A DNA stretch of 22,189 nt, taken from the NCBI GenBank assembly GCA_030592655.1, contig JAUVIQ010000024.1:1-22189 (forward strand), in the 5' to 3' direction. Shown one piece after another: positions 1 through 7,473 of this stretch (within the stretch, counting starts at the first letter, position 1; each line of letters opens with the position of its first letter). The translations under genes and the position numbers were made by a program. A model generated the notes under the pieces. That model did not search any database, was not told where the DNA came from, and saw only the letters and a program-made list of their open reading frames with translations. This DNA comes from Planctomycetales bacterium. Its GTDB lineage: Bacteria > Planctomycetota > Phycisphaerae > SM23-33.

Positions 1-1
1 G

Positions 2-1291
2 ATGATACCCGCCAGCAATCAGAAGATACTCACGTCGGCTGTGGCGATGAAGCGACTGGGGGCGGGCTTTAAGTTTCGCACGAAATTGGCTGTCGCCGGT
101 AAAGACCTGATCGTAACGGGCGACGGCGACCCGACCACCGGAAACGCCCGCCTGGCCAAAGCGCGGAACGAAACCATCTACGCGACGTTCGACCGATGGG
201 CCGACGCCCTGAAGGCCAAAGGCGTCAAAGAAGTATCAAACCTTATCATCCGCGCCGGGATATTTCAGGGGCCTTACGCCCACCCCGACTGGCCCGACGA
301 CCAACGTATGAGACGGTACGCTGCGCCCGTGGCGGGAGTGAACTTCAATAGCAACTGCCTTGACATCGGTTTTACGGTTCAGGGCAAACAGGTCAGGCCG
401 ATCCTTAGGCCTGTAAGTCGGCTCATCAAGACCGACAGCCGTGTCCGCGTGGGCAAACGGCACCTGTGGCACTGCCGGTTCAACCGCAGACGGTTCGATG
501 ATATTGGCATACGGGTCATGCTGACCGGGACGGTTACCCGCAGCACGTCGGGACTGCTTCCGGTGGCGGTTCCTGATCCGCCGGTGCTTTTCGCCGTCGC
601 ATTGTCCGACAGGCTCATCCGGGCCGGTATCGCCGTCAAAGGGAAGATTGTGATATCCGACGATTGGCCCGTGGTCGAGAAGGGAATGCGACAGATTGCG
701 ACAGACGAAACGCCGCTGGCGTCGGCGCTGTTGCGGACCAACAAGCAGAGCATTAATATGATGGCAGAGTGCATCTTTCTTCGAAGTGCGGCGGTTGACG
801 GAAAGTCCGCGACCTGGAAAAAATCGGCCGAGGTCGCGCGAAAGACGCTGATTTCCGATTACGCCCTGAAGTCCGAGCAGTTCACCGTAGCCGACGGTTC
901 CGGCTACAGCCGGCGCAACCGGGCATCTGCGGCGACACTGACGACGCTGCTGCAAAAGTTGTCGTCCGAAAAACAATTCGTCCGCTCACTGGCGATCGCC
1001 GGTGTTGACGGTTCGATCAGGCGCAGACTCGGCGGACCCTGCAGAAGAAGGATACTGGGAAAGACCGGTTCGCTTAACGGCGTCAGCGCCTTGAGCGGAT
1101 ATGTCCTGGGCCGTAAGGAATCGCCGAAATTGGTCTTCAGTATCATCATCAACGGTCGAACCAGGGGGAAGGGTTTCAACGCAAGTTCGCTCCAGCAGGA
1201 CATCTGCGAAACGCTCATCCGCGCGATCGATACGCCGAAGGAAAAAGTTCCCGTTCCCTTTTTCCTTCACGGTAATCCGGTATTCCGGTAA
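2..1291 (+). CDS. dacB: D-alanyl-D-alanine carboxypeptidase/endopeptidase, PBP4 type (peptidase S13), 5' truncated
   Basis: Periplasmic penicillin-binding protein that trims peptidoglycan peptide stems or cuts cross-links. The three serine-DD-peptidase motifs are visible: PASNQK (SxxK; S5 and K8 of the visible part), SIN (SxN; S250, N252) and KTG (K354). Their spacing of about 245 and 350 residues from the first serine fits family S13, which has a large insert between SxxK and SxN. The ATG at position 2 is an internal methionine just before the active-site motif, so the signal peptide and first few dozen residues lie outside the window. The last residues (GNPVFR) are encoded by a copy of the GGTAATCC/GGTATTCC repeat, so the natural C-terminus may have been extended or replaced. 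It converges on the CNNM/CBS gene with only 21 bp between stops. Family call sure; exact orthology to dacB less so. Confidence 0.9.
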   Translation: MIPASNQKILTSAVAMKRLGAGFKFRTKLAVAGKDLIVTGDGDPTTGNARLAKARNETIYATFDRWADALKAKGVKEVSNLIIRAGIFQGPYAHPDWPDDQRMRRYAAPVAGVNFNSNCLDIGFTVQGKQVRPILRPVSRLIKTDSRVRVGKRHLWHCRFNRRRFDDIGIRVMLTGTVTRSTSGLLPVAVPDPPVLFAVALSDRLIRAGIAVKGKIVISDDWPVVEKGMRQIATDETPLASALLRTNKQSINMMAECIFLRSAAVDGKSATWKKSAEVARKTLISDYALKSEQFTVADGSGYSRRNRASAATLTTLLQKLSSEKQFVRSLAIAGVDGSIRRRLGGPCRRRILGKTGSLNGVSALSGYVLGRKESPKLVFSIIINGRTRGKGFNASSLQQDICETLIRAIDTPKEKVPVPFFLHGNPVFR

Positions 1292-1310
1292 TCCGGTAAT
1301 CCGGTATTCC
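1271..1310. repeat. GGTAATCC/GGTATTCC word repeat
   Basis: Five 8-base units in a row (GGTAATCC, GGTATTCC, GGTAATCC, GGTAATCC, GGTATTCC) run over the 3' end of the dacB-like gene and supply its stop codon. The same words recur at 20827-20858 in front of the AraC-type gene. Function unknown. Confidence 0.8.
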
Positions 1311-1312
1311 GC

Positions 1313-2311
1313 CTACCACTCCTTCAGTTCGCCGACGATTTCCTCGACGAGGTCTTTTACAGTTACCAGTCCGACGTACTCGCCGGTCTGCGAAACGACG
1401 AAACCCATCACCTCCCGCCGTTGCTGTAATCGGACGAGCGCTTCGATGACTTCGAGGTTTTCCTCCAGCCTCAACGCCGGGGTAATGCAGGTTGAAATAT
1501 CGGTTATTTTGTCCAGCAGGACGTCGTAAGCGTTCAGGACGCCGACGATGTTGTTCCGCCCGCCGGTGGAATAAACGCCGAAACGCGGATGTCCGTGAAG
1601 ATGCAGCAGTTCGCGTATCTGTTCGACCGAAACCGATTCTTCGACAAGCACCGCCTCATCCAGCGGGACCATCACGTCGCGCATTTTGACGCGCGAGATA
1701 TTGACGATGCGTTCGGCTATTGCCGATTGTGTATGTGTCAGTGCGCCGCCGGCGCGACCTTCGGCAAGGATGCCCGTTACGTATCGGCTGTGGAGCAGGG
1801 GCGTCTCCTGCGGGCCTAATCGCCGTCCGGCGAGTTTCATCACGAGCCACATCCCTCCGCGAATCAACCCCACAAGCCCCAAAGCAGAGAATACCCGTCG
1901 GGAAATATCCAGGAATCCCGAAAATGTATAGACGAGCATCTCGCTGTAACGATGGAAGAGGTTTTTCGGCAGAAGTTCGCAGAAGATGAAGATTACCGGC
2001 GTCAGTATCGCTACGGAGTACCAGTCCGGATGCGTCCATCCTGAGCAGGTCAGTATCACCACCATCCCAGCCGAAGCGAGGTAATTGGCGAGGTTGTTCC
2101 CGATCAGCAGGACGATGAGCGCTTTTCCGGGTCTGTGATGAATGGACAGGAGTCTGCGGGCAGGTCGGTTTCCTGAATCGGCGCGGAGGTCCAGGCGGAT
2201 TTTGTTGACTACGTAGCATCCCGTCTCCAAGCCGCTGTAGAGGAACGACAAGACCATTCCGACCAGCAGCATCGCCCATCCGGCGGCAACCATATATACC
2301 GTCGCAATCAC
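1313..2311 (-). CDS. CNNM-domain (DUF21) membrane protein with CBS pair, lacking the CorC/HlyC domain
   Basis: Inner-membrane protein of the CNNM/CorC family, linked in other bacteria to magnesium or cobalt efflux. The N-terminal half has several hydrophobic helices with family signatures: YSGLETG (counterpart of the usual AGxETA), a GNNLANYLAS helix and CELLPKN (counterpart of EIVPKT). The C-terminal half is a CBS pair starting near KMRDVMVPLDEAV and ending in GLVTVKDLVEEIVGEL. It stops there, so the accessory domain seen in its neighbour is missing (332 aa against 425). The chosen start is GTG at 2311: it overlaps the upstream stop as GTGA and has GGAGG 7 bases ahead. An ATG 6 codons further in is the alternative. 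The reading frame stays open upstream into the neighbouring gene, but that part is not protein-like. Last gene of the probable miaA operon. Confidence 0.85.
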   Translation of the reverse strand: MIATVYMVAAGWAMLLVGMVLSFLYSGLETGCYVVNKIRLDLRADSGNRPARRLLSIHHRPGKALIVLLIGNNLANYLASAGMVVILTCSGWTHPDWYSVAILTPVIFIFCELLPKNLFHRYSEMLVYTFSGFLDISRRVFSALGLVGLIRGGMWLVMKLAGRRLGPQETPLLHSRYVTGILAEGRAGGALTHTQSAIAERIVNISRVKMRDVMVPLDEAVLVEESVSVEQIRELLHLHGHPRFGVYSTGGRNNIVGVLNAYDVLLDKITDISTCITPALRLEENLEVIEALVRLQQRREVMGFVVSQTGEYVGLVTVKDLVEEIVGELKEW

Positions 2312-3585
2312 GATTGGCCCTCCAACTGCACCCGCAGCAGGGCGATTCGCCTTTTCCGCATGGATTCGACGGTGAAGGTAACGTTGCGATATTTCGCCTG
2401 CTCGCCGACGCTCGGAATGTGTCCCAGCAGGGATATGACGAACCCGCCGACGGTATTGAAGCGAGCGCCGGTCAGATCGGTCGGGAAGGCGTCGGACCAT
2501 TCGTGAATCGCCAGATCGGCATCTACAAGCCATTGATCCGGTCCCACTTTTCGGACGACGGGTTCGGGCCTGTGGTCGCGAACTTCGACAATATCTCCGA
2601 CAATCTCCTCCAGAACGTCTTCGAGCGTTACCAGGCCTGCCGTTCCGCCGTATTCATCGACGACGGCGGCCAGTTGGCTTTCGGTGGCGCGGAAATGCAC
2701 CAGCAGACGCTCCAGCGGGGCCGATTCGGGGACGAATCTTATTGGGTCCGTATCTTCGCGCAGCGGTTTGCCCGAATCAGTCAGCAGATGCTTGGCATAC
2801 ACCACACCGACGATATTGTCGAGGTCGCCTTCATATACGGGTATTCGCGTGAAGCGTGTTTGGCGTACCAGTTCGAGCAGTTCATCGGGTGATGATTTTA
2901 CGTTGCAGGCGACAATGTCCACGCGGGGGACCATGATGTCGCCGGCCTTTCGGTCGGTCAGTTCCAGTACTTCCTGGAGCAATTCGCCCTCGTCGTCGCT
3001 GATGAGTCCTCTTTTTTGCGACAGTGTCAGCAGCGCGCCCAATTCTTCGCTCGATAGGTTTCCATGCCGGTTTCCGGGCGGCGCGAGCAGACGGGTGAGC
3101 GGGTCGATCAGTCCGGCCATGAGGAATCGCCGGATGGGTTTTATGCCTCGATTCAGAATGGCCATGATTGGCGCTACCGGCGGCGCCAGTTGCCATGCCC
3201 AGATATGCGCCAGCGTTTTCGGGACAATCTCGGCAGCGACTACAATGGCGACGAACGTCGCAACAGCAATCGCCGGAGTCCAGAATTCTCCGCCTCGCAT
3301 TTCTGCCTGCGCGTTCATAATCAGGATGGTCGATACAACGAAGTAGAGGATGTGGACAATGTTGGTTCCCAGCAGAACGGTGGTCAGCACACTTGCCGGG
3401 TTGCGCATCAGTGAGGCCGCCAGGCGGGCGCTTCTGCGGGAGTCTCGCTCTAACTGGTACAATTGGCTTCGGGAGAGGCTGAACAGCGCGGTCTCCGCCC
3501 CGGCGAAAAACGCCGACGCTACCAGCAGCCCGAACAGCAGTCCTAACTGCCAGACCTGCTCAACAAGAAATTCTCCGATAGTCAT
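2308..3585 (-). CDS. CNNM/CBS/CorC-HlyC family membrane protein (hemolysin-C-like)
   Basis: Full-length CNNM transporter-like protein of 425 aa, usual for the family. Order: short extracytoplasmic N-terminus; CNNM membrane domain (about residues 10-185) with FFAGAETALFSLSR and AEIVPKTLA signatures; CBS pair (about 200-325) with GDIMVPRVDI, TRIPVYEGDLDNIVGVV and the very typical DEYGGTAGLVTLEDVLEEIVGDI; C-terminal CorC/HlyC domain (about 340-425) with the GGFVISLLGHIPSVGE core. Relatives are named hemolysins but are thought to move or sense divalent cations; the substrate here cannot be read from sequence. ATG start at 3585. Its stop overlaps the GTG of the next, shorter paralogue by four bases, which suggests translational coupling and perhaps a heteromeric complex. 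Confidence 0.93.
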   Translation of the reverse strand: MTIGEFLVEQVWQLGLLFGLLVASAFFAGAETALFSLSRSQLYQLERDSRRSARLAASLMRNPASVLTTVLLGTNIVHILYFVVSTILIMNAQAEMRGGEFWTPAIAVATFVAIVVAAEIVPKTLAHIWAWQLAPPVAPIMAILNRGIKPIRRFLMAGLIDPLTRLLAPPGNRHGNLSSEELGALLTLSQKRGLISDDEGELLQEVLELTDRKAGDIMVPRVDIVACNVKSSPDELLELVRQTRFTRIPVYEGDLDNIVGVVYAKHLLTDSGKPLREDTDPIRFVPESAPLERLLVHFRATESQLAAVVDEYGGTAGLVTLEDVLEEIVGDIVEVRDHRPEPVVRKVGPDQWLVDADLAIHEWSDAFPTDLTGARFNTVGGFVISLLGHIPSVGEQAKYRNVTFTVESMRKRRIALLRVQLEGQS

Positions 3586-3636
3586 CGGTATGTTTTCCGA
3601 ATATAGAAGATGAAGGTGGGACTGCGTCCCGGTCGC

Positions 3637-4125
3637 CTACTCGATTTGAAGATCGTCGATCGTTATGACGATTTTGCCTCCCGTCCAGTCTTCCGGACTG
3701 TCCAGTTCGATAATGGCCCGCTTGCTCGACTGTGGAAGAATGGGAGAACTGTTGTCGCCGAGACCAAGATTGTGGGCAAGCAGTTCTCCTTCATCGGCAG
3801 CCTTCTTCCCATTGCGGTTATAGAAGTCCACCCATACGTGGAGTCTGGTAACGGTCTTGGAGCCGCCGTTGGCGACATCCAACTCGATCAGCAGTTCGTC
3901 GTCGTCCTCGGGGTTGGGACGAACAGTTGCGTTGGCGAACGTAATGTTCTCGGCATAGGGCGACTCCAGAGTGTTTCCCTTCTCGTCGCGGAGGAGGGCT
4001 GGAGCGATCTTCCGCTCGATTTTGGTAACTGTCGTTTTGCCCTTGTCCCTGCTGCTGCAGGAACAAAGCGCCGTGACGCCGCCGAACAAGGAAACGAGCA
4101 ATAAAAACATTCCGATTCTTCGCAT
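3637..4125 (-). CDS. small putative lipoprotein of unknown function
   Basis: A 162-aa protein with a typical export signal: MRRIGMF, a hydrophobic stretch, then LCSCSS. The most likely lipid-attachment site is C23 (LCSC) or C21 (TALC); neither is a perfect lipobox, so lipidation is probable, not certain. The mature part reads as one beta-rich domain (residues about 55-162) with alternating hydrophobic strands, LLIELDVANGGSKTVTRLHV and later WTGGKIVITIDDL, resembling the FxLYD/DUF3426-like beta-sandwich of bacterial surface lipoproteins. That likeness is by eye only. Start ATG 4125 is backed by GGGGAG about 6 bases upstream. It sits 106 bp after the MBL-fold gene and 51 bp before the CNNM pair, all on the minus strand; the 106-bp gap (4126-4231) shows nothing recognisable. 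No specific function can be given. Confidence 0.75.
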   Translation of the reverse strand: MRRIGMFLLLVSLFGGVTALCSCSSRDKGKTTVTKIERKIAPALLRDEKGNTLESPYAENITFANATVRPNPEDDDELLIELDVANGGSKTVTRLHVWVDFYNRNGKKAADEGELLAHNLGLGDNSSPILPQSSKRAIIELDSPEDWTGGKIVITIDDLQIE

Positions 4126-4231
4126 AATTTACTCCCCAAGGTTCAGGCCGGCATTATATAGCCTCCGCCTCGATTGCATCCACTTTAATAGCCCGTCATT
4201 GCTGCGCTTCGGCCCAGCCTACCGCTACTAT

Positions 4232-4915
4232 CTATTTCATCCAGTACGTCGGCGAGAGCATGTAATTATCGTGTCCACAGACGATTACATCGGCGATTTC
4301 GATCAGGTCGGTAAGGCTTTCCATAGCCGCTTCGGTATCGGAAGCGCCGCTCCAGATTCGCCCCGCCAAAACGTGATCCGCTGTCATCGCGGCGTCGCCG
4401 GCCACTATGGTTGTCCGAATGGGTCCGCTCAGCAGCAGCCCAGCCGAGCCGACCGACGCACCACGCAGCGGATATAAATGAACGGCAGCAGTGAATTTCT
4501 CCGGCGATGGGGCGAATCGCTCCAGTATTTTCAGGTCCGCCGTCATGGCTGATTCGACCTCACTGTCCAGGCGGTCGGCTGACTCTTTCATCATCTCAAG
4601 ATGCTGCCTGTACGCGAGCAGTTCAGCCTCATCGCACGTCCACCGCGTGTTCCCGAACGCCTCTATCCCGCGCCGATGCGTCGGGCGGAGCGTCGTGCAG
4701 AATACGTCGGTGATACTGTCCGGCTTCAGGCCGGTGCGCTCGAACAGGCGTGCCTCCAACACCACCGCCGGGAGCGACGGATCGACGAGGATTAACCGCT
4801 CGGAGTCGCGGATAAGCGTCGTGGTCGCGTGCGGAGTCCGAATACCCTGCCCCTCGGACCAGAACGGATTAGCCGAAAGAGCGCCTATACTGACAACTGT
4901 GAATTCAACACCCAT
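4232..4915 (-). CDS. metallo-beta-lactamase-fold protein with degenerate metal site
   Basis: The 227-aa sequence follows the MBL-fold layout: TTTLIRDSERLILVDPSLP (strands before the active site), then TDVFCTTLRPTHRRGIEAF where the HxHxDH motif belongs, later TIVAGDAA (Asp ligand region) and VIVCGHDN (last His). In the HxHxDH position the aligned residues are T75, R77, T79 and H80, so only the last His remains. Where family members have PGHTPGS, this protein has LRGASVGS with no His. D173 and H214 are kept. Most metal ligands are therefore missing, and hydrolase activity of the usual kind is doubtful; a binding or structural role is possible. It starts 6 bases after the miaA stop (ATG 4915, with GGAT from the miaA end as a weak ribosome site), so the two are probably cotranscribed. 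The fold is inferred from pattern order; function unknown. Confidence 0.72.
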   Translation of the reverse strand: MGVEFTVVSIGALSANPFWSEGQGIRTPHATTTLIRDSERLILVDPSLPAVVLEARLFERTGLKPDSITDVFCTTLRPTHRRGIEAFGNTRWTCDEAELLAYRQHLEMMKESADRLDSEVESAMTADLKILERFAPSPEKFTAAVHLYPLRGASVGSAGLLLSGPIRTTIVAGDAAMTADHVLAGRIWSGASDTEAAMESLTDLIEIADVIVCGHDNYMLSPTYWMK

Positions 4916-4921
4916 TGCGCA

Positions 4922-5842
4922 CTATCCTACATACCTGGCCGCTTCATCGACAATGATTTCGACAGCAGCATCTTCGGCTACGTCTATCCAGTGAACATCC
5001 CTGAATCTTCGGAACCACGTTCGCTGATGCTTTGCGAATTGGCGCGTGTTTATCTTTATCTGCTCGACAGCCTCATCGAGTGTGCATTTTCCGTTAATCT
5101 GTTCGATCATCTCGGCGTATCCCAGCGCCGCCGCTGCCTGTTTTGACAGACCTTCCGGTTCGGAAAGAAGGGCAGCCACTTCGTCACGCAGACCCTGATG
5201 GACCATTCTTTTGACGCGGGCGTTTATTTGCCGGTTCGTGTCCTCCCGGGTTCGGCGTAAGCCTATGAATATGCAATCGTATCGCGGCTTGGGATTGTCC
5301 CACTGTTTCTGAAGGTGGCTGATGGGTTCGCCCGTCAACGCGAATATCTCCAAAGCCCGGACGATGCGTTTTTCGTCGTTTGGGTGTATTCTCCCAGCCG
5401 ATTCCGGGTCGATTCGCGCTAATTCCTCATGCAAAGCAGTCAGACCTTCAGTATCGGCTCGGCGTTTCAGTTCGGCGCGGATTTCGGCATCAGCGCCGGG
5501 ACCATCGAACAGGCCCGCCGACAGCGCCTTGATGTACAGTGCGGTTCCCCCGACAGCCAGGACAACGTCGCCGGCTTTGTCTATCCCGGCTATGGCTTTG
5601 TCGGCAAAATCGACGTAACGCGCGACGCTGAAGGATTCGCTCGGCTCGACGATGTCTATGCAGTGGTGGGGCACTTCGGCGCGGTCGGTTTGGCTGGGCT
5701 TGCCTGTTCCTATATCCATTCGACGATAGACCTTCATCGAATCGACGCTGATAATCTGCCCGCCAATCCGGCGCGCGAGCAGACGACCGACAGAGCCTTT
5801 ACCGGAGGCTGTGCAACCCAGGATGAAATATACGCGAGTCAT
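4922..5842 (-). CDS. miaA: tRNA dimethylallyltransferase MiaA
   Basis: Transfers a dimethylallyl group to N6 of adenosine 37 in tRNAs that read codons starting with U; cytoplasmic. Signatures: N-terminal P-loop GCTASGKGSVG (residues 9-19), IISVDSMKVYRRMDIGTGKP (substrate and tRNA contact), VPHHCIDIVEPSESFSVARY, VVLAVGGTALYIKAL, and HPNDEKRIVRALEIFALTG, all in the usual MiaA order. Length 306 aa from the chosen ATG at 5842, normal for the family; the frame is open 16 codons further upstream but the extra residues are not conserved-looking. The P-loop has Gly (G16) after the Lys where Thr or Ser is usual. The gene heads a five-gene minus-strand set. The divergent gap to the NagA-like gene contains a large inverted repeat. 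Confidence 0.95.
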   Translation of the reverse strand: MTRVYFILGCTASGKGSVGRLLARRIGGQIISVDSMKVYRRMDIGTGKPSQTDRAEVPHHCIDIVEPSESFSVARYVDFADKAIAGIDKAGDVVLAVGGTALYIKALSAGLFDGPGADAEIRAELKRRADTEGLTALHEELARIDPESAGRIHPNDEKRIVRALEIFALTGEPISHLQKQWDNPKPRYDCIFIGLRRTREDTNRQINARVKRMVHQGLRDEVAALLSEPEGLSKQAAAALGYAEMIEQINGKCTLDEAVEQIKINTRQFAKHQRTWFRRFRDVHWIDVAEDAAVEIIVDEAARYVG

Positions 5843-5896
5843 CGCAGGTGATTCTGGGATATGCACCACAGTCCTGTCAAGACACCGCAAAAGATT

Positions 5897-5976
5897 AGCA
5901 GGGATACAGGGGATGCAGGGGATGATATTTTAAGAAAAAAAAAGTTTTTATCCCCTGTATCCCCTGCATCCCTGCT
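5897..5976. repeat. 27-bp imperfect inverted repeat of GGGAT/CAGG words
   Basis: Arms at 5897-5923 and 5950-5976 pair at 25 of 27 positions; the two mismatches are a swap of ATAC and ATGC words. The 26-base loop is A/T only except for three G, and has A and T runs that can pair. It lies between the divergently read miaA and nagA-like genes, so it is unlikely to be a plain terminator for either. The words resemble those upstream of groES (20046-20096). Confidence 0.85.
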
Positions 5977-6019
5977 ATTTTTTTGTTGCGCTGAAAACCG
6001 GTCATAGCGTCCATTATGT

Positions 6020-7096
6020 TTGACAAATCACCGTTTTGGGAATACTTTTCAGTGGATGGGTACCAATGGTGATATTTCGGTGGTGCGGGATGAAGGCGGG
6101 CGGGTTGTTGCTGTGGCTGGGCCCGGGCTGGTGGATATTCAGGTCAACGGATACGCGGGCGTGGACTTCAACGATTCGAATGTTGAGAGGCTTACTATCG
6201 AGAAGGTCAGAGGCGCATTCGAAGCGATGCGTCGGTGCGGCGTGGTAAGCGTTCTTGTAACGATCGTTACAGGTCCGATTGAGCAGATGATCGCTCGCGT
6301 TTCCCGAATGGCCGAGTTGCGAGAGGCAGACGAGTTGCCTGGGTCGATGATCGCGGGTTTCCATATTGAGGGTCCGTTTATAAGCAGCGAGGACGGACCT
6401 CGCGGTGCGCATCCGCTCGAATATGTAACGACCCCGAAGGATTTGCCGGACCTGCTGGAGCAGTTCCAGAACGCTTCAGGCCGATGCGTCCGCCTGCTGA
6501 CGCTTGCGCCGGAACTGCCCGGAGCAATGGAACTTATCGCCGACGCTTCAGCCGACGGCGTCGTTGTCGCGCTCGGTCATCATAAAGCCGACGCCGAGAC
6601 AATCGACCGGGCAGTCGCAGCCGGTGCGAAGATGTGTACGCACCTGGGTAACGGTACGCATATGACGCTTCCCCGGCTTGAGAATTACGTCCAGCGACAA
6701 CTTGCCGACGATCGCCTCGCTGCTGGTTTTATCGCCGACGGACATCACATCCCATTCGGGACACTGAAGAACTTCATTCGCGCCAAAGCGCCGCATCGAA
6801 GCGTGTTGGTTACGGATGCGATAATGGCTGCCAACATGCCGCCGGGGACCTACAGCGTCGGCGACGTAACCTGCCGGGTTCGCGACGACGGATTTGTCAG
6901 CCACGATGATTCGCCTTCCCTGGCAGGGTCGGTTCTGACGATGGACCGGGCCGTCATAAACGTCGCTCGCCATTGCGACGTACCGTTCGAGACCGCCTGG
7001 GAAATGGCATCGACCCAGCCGGCGGAACTCATCGGCCTGCCGGCGCCGGCGAGAATTGAAGTGGACGTTACCGAGCAGGGTTTCGTCAGACGTTAG
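6020..7096 (+). CDS. NagA-like amidohydrolase (N-acetylglucosamine-6-phosphate deacetylase family)
   Basis: Metal-dependent deacetylase family that removes acetate from GlcNAc-6-phosphate in amino-sugar and peptidoglycan recycling. Seen: PGLVDIQVNGYAGVDF, GFHIEGPFIS (metal ligand E117), ALGHHKAD (H187), CTHLGNGTHM (H208), IADGHHIP and LVTDAI (catalytic D266), so the TIM-barrel active site looks complete. Differences from classical NagA: the segment after THL (GNGTHMTLPR) lacks the usual MRPLxHREPG pattern, and the N-terminal beta-sandwich is very short. The substrate may thus differ. The start is uncertain: TTG 6020 gives 358 aa, ATG 6056 gives 346 aa, and neither has a clear ribosome site. 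An ATG at 6016 opens a different frame and stops after 18 codons, which could hint at a frameshift near the 5' end. Monocistronic as far as can be seen. Confidence 0.82.
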   Translation: MTNHRFGNTFQWMGTNGDISVVRDEGGRVVAVAGPGLVDIQVNGYAGVDFNDSNVERLTIEKVRGAFEAMRRCGVVSVLVTIVTGPIEQMIARVSRMAELREADELPGSMIAGFHIEGPFISSEDGPRGAHPLEYVTTPKDLPDLLEQFQNASGRCVRLLTLAPELPGAMELIADASADGVVVALGHHKADAETIDRAVAAGAKMCTHLGNGTHMTLPRLENYVQRQLADDRLAAGFIADGHHIPFGTLKNFIRAKAPHRSVLVTDAIMAANMPPGTYSVGDVTCRVRDDGFVSHDDSPSLAGSVLTMDRAVINVARHCDVPFETAWEMASTQPAELIGLPAPARIEVDVTEQGFVRR

Positions 7097-7101
7097 GTAC
7101 T

Positions 7102-7255
7102 GGGCATTGGGCATTAGGCATTAGGCATTGGTGGCACGGGGTTTATGAAGGTTGTTCCTGTTTAATTCGCCGATTCAATGAAATTGCAGGACTAAAAAAG
7201 CAAGACGTGCAACAACCCTCGACGACCAATGCCAAATGCCAAATGCCCAATGCCC
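7102..7255. repeat. 154-bp element with 31-bp GGCATT-type terminal inverted repeats
   Basis: The left arm at 7102-7132 and the right arm at 7225-7255 match at 29 of 31 positions in inverse orientation; both are built of GGCATT words. The right side carries further AATGCCC units up to about 7278. The unique core (7133-7224) contains a smaller inverted pair, GGTTGTT (7150-7156) and AACAACC (7211-7217). It begins 5 bases after the NagA-like stop. MITE-like in shape, but no target duplication is evident. Confidence 0.85.
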
Positions 7256-7473
7256 AATATCCAATGCCCAATGCCCAAAAGATTTGCTCGGACTTCATCC
7301 CGCCCTTGTTTCGTCCCCTTTTTTCCTCATTTAAGGTGGTCAAGTCGCGTAGTAATCTGTCCGACAAGGATTTACGGTTGGAAGATGGGTGCGGTTTGTA
7401 CTCGTTCGGACCGGTTGGCTTGGTTCGGCCGGTTTCGGGTCGGCTTGCGTATTTACGCAGAGAGGACGGATTA
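7256..7473. other. leader region upstream of the hybrid kinase, no gene seen
   Basis: The first 20 or so bases are further AATGCCC-type words. The rest contains a T-rich stretch, a run of CGG/GGTTxGG words around 7405-7445 and a short hairpin GCGTA-TT-TACGC (7447-7458) shortly before the kinase ribosome site AGAGGA. No convincing promoter was found. The kinase frame stays open through here, but its translation consists of repeat words. Confidence 0.5.

Noticed and set aside
236..976. 246-aa minus-strand open frame within the PBP4-like gene
   Set aside because: Antisense shadow; Arg/Gln-rich without motifs.
2312..2533. Upstream extension of the short CNNM/CBS protein
   Set aside because: It overlaps the larger paralogue in another frame and is Arg-rich and non-hydrophobic; the GTG at 2311 with GGAGG explains the start.
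7207..7473. N-terminal extension of the hybrid kinase to 944 aa
   Set aside because: The extra 89 residues are a translation of the GGCATT-type repeat (MPNAQ units) and leader. ATG 7474 has a proper ribosome site directly before the receiver domain.
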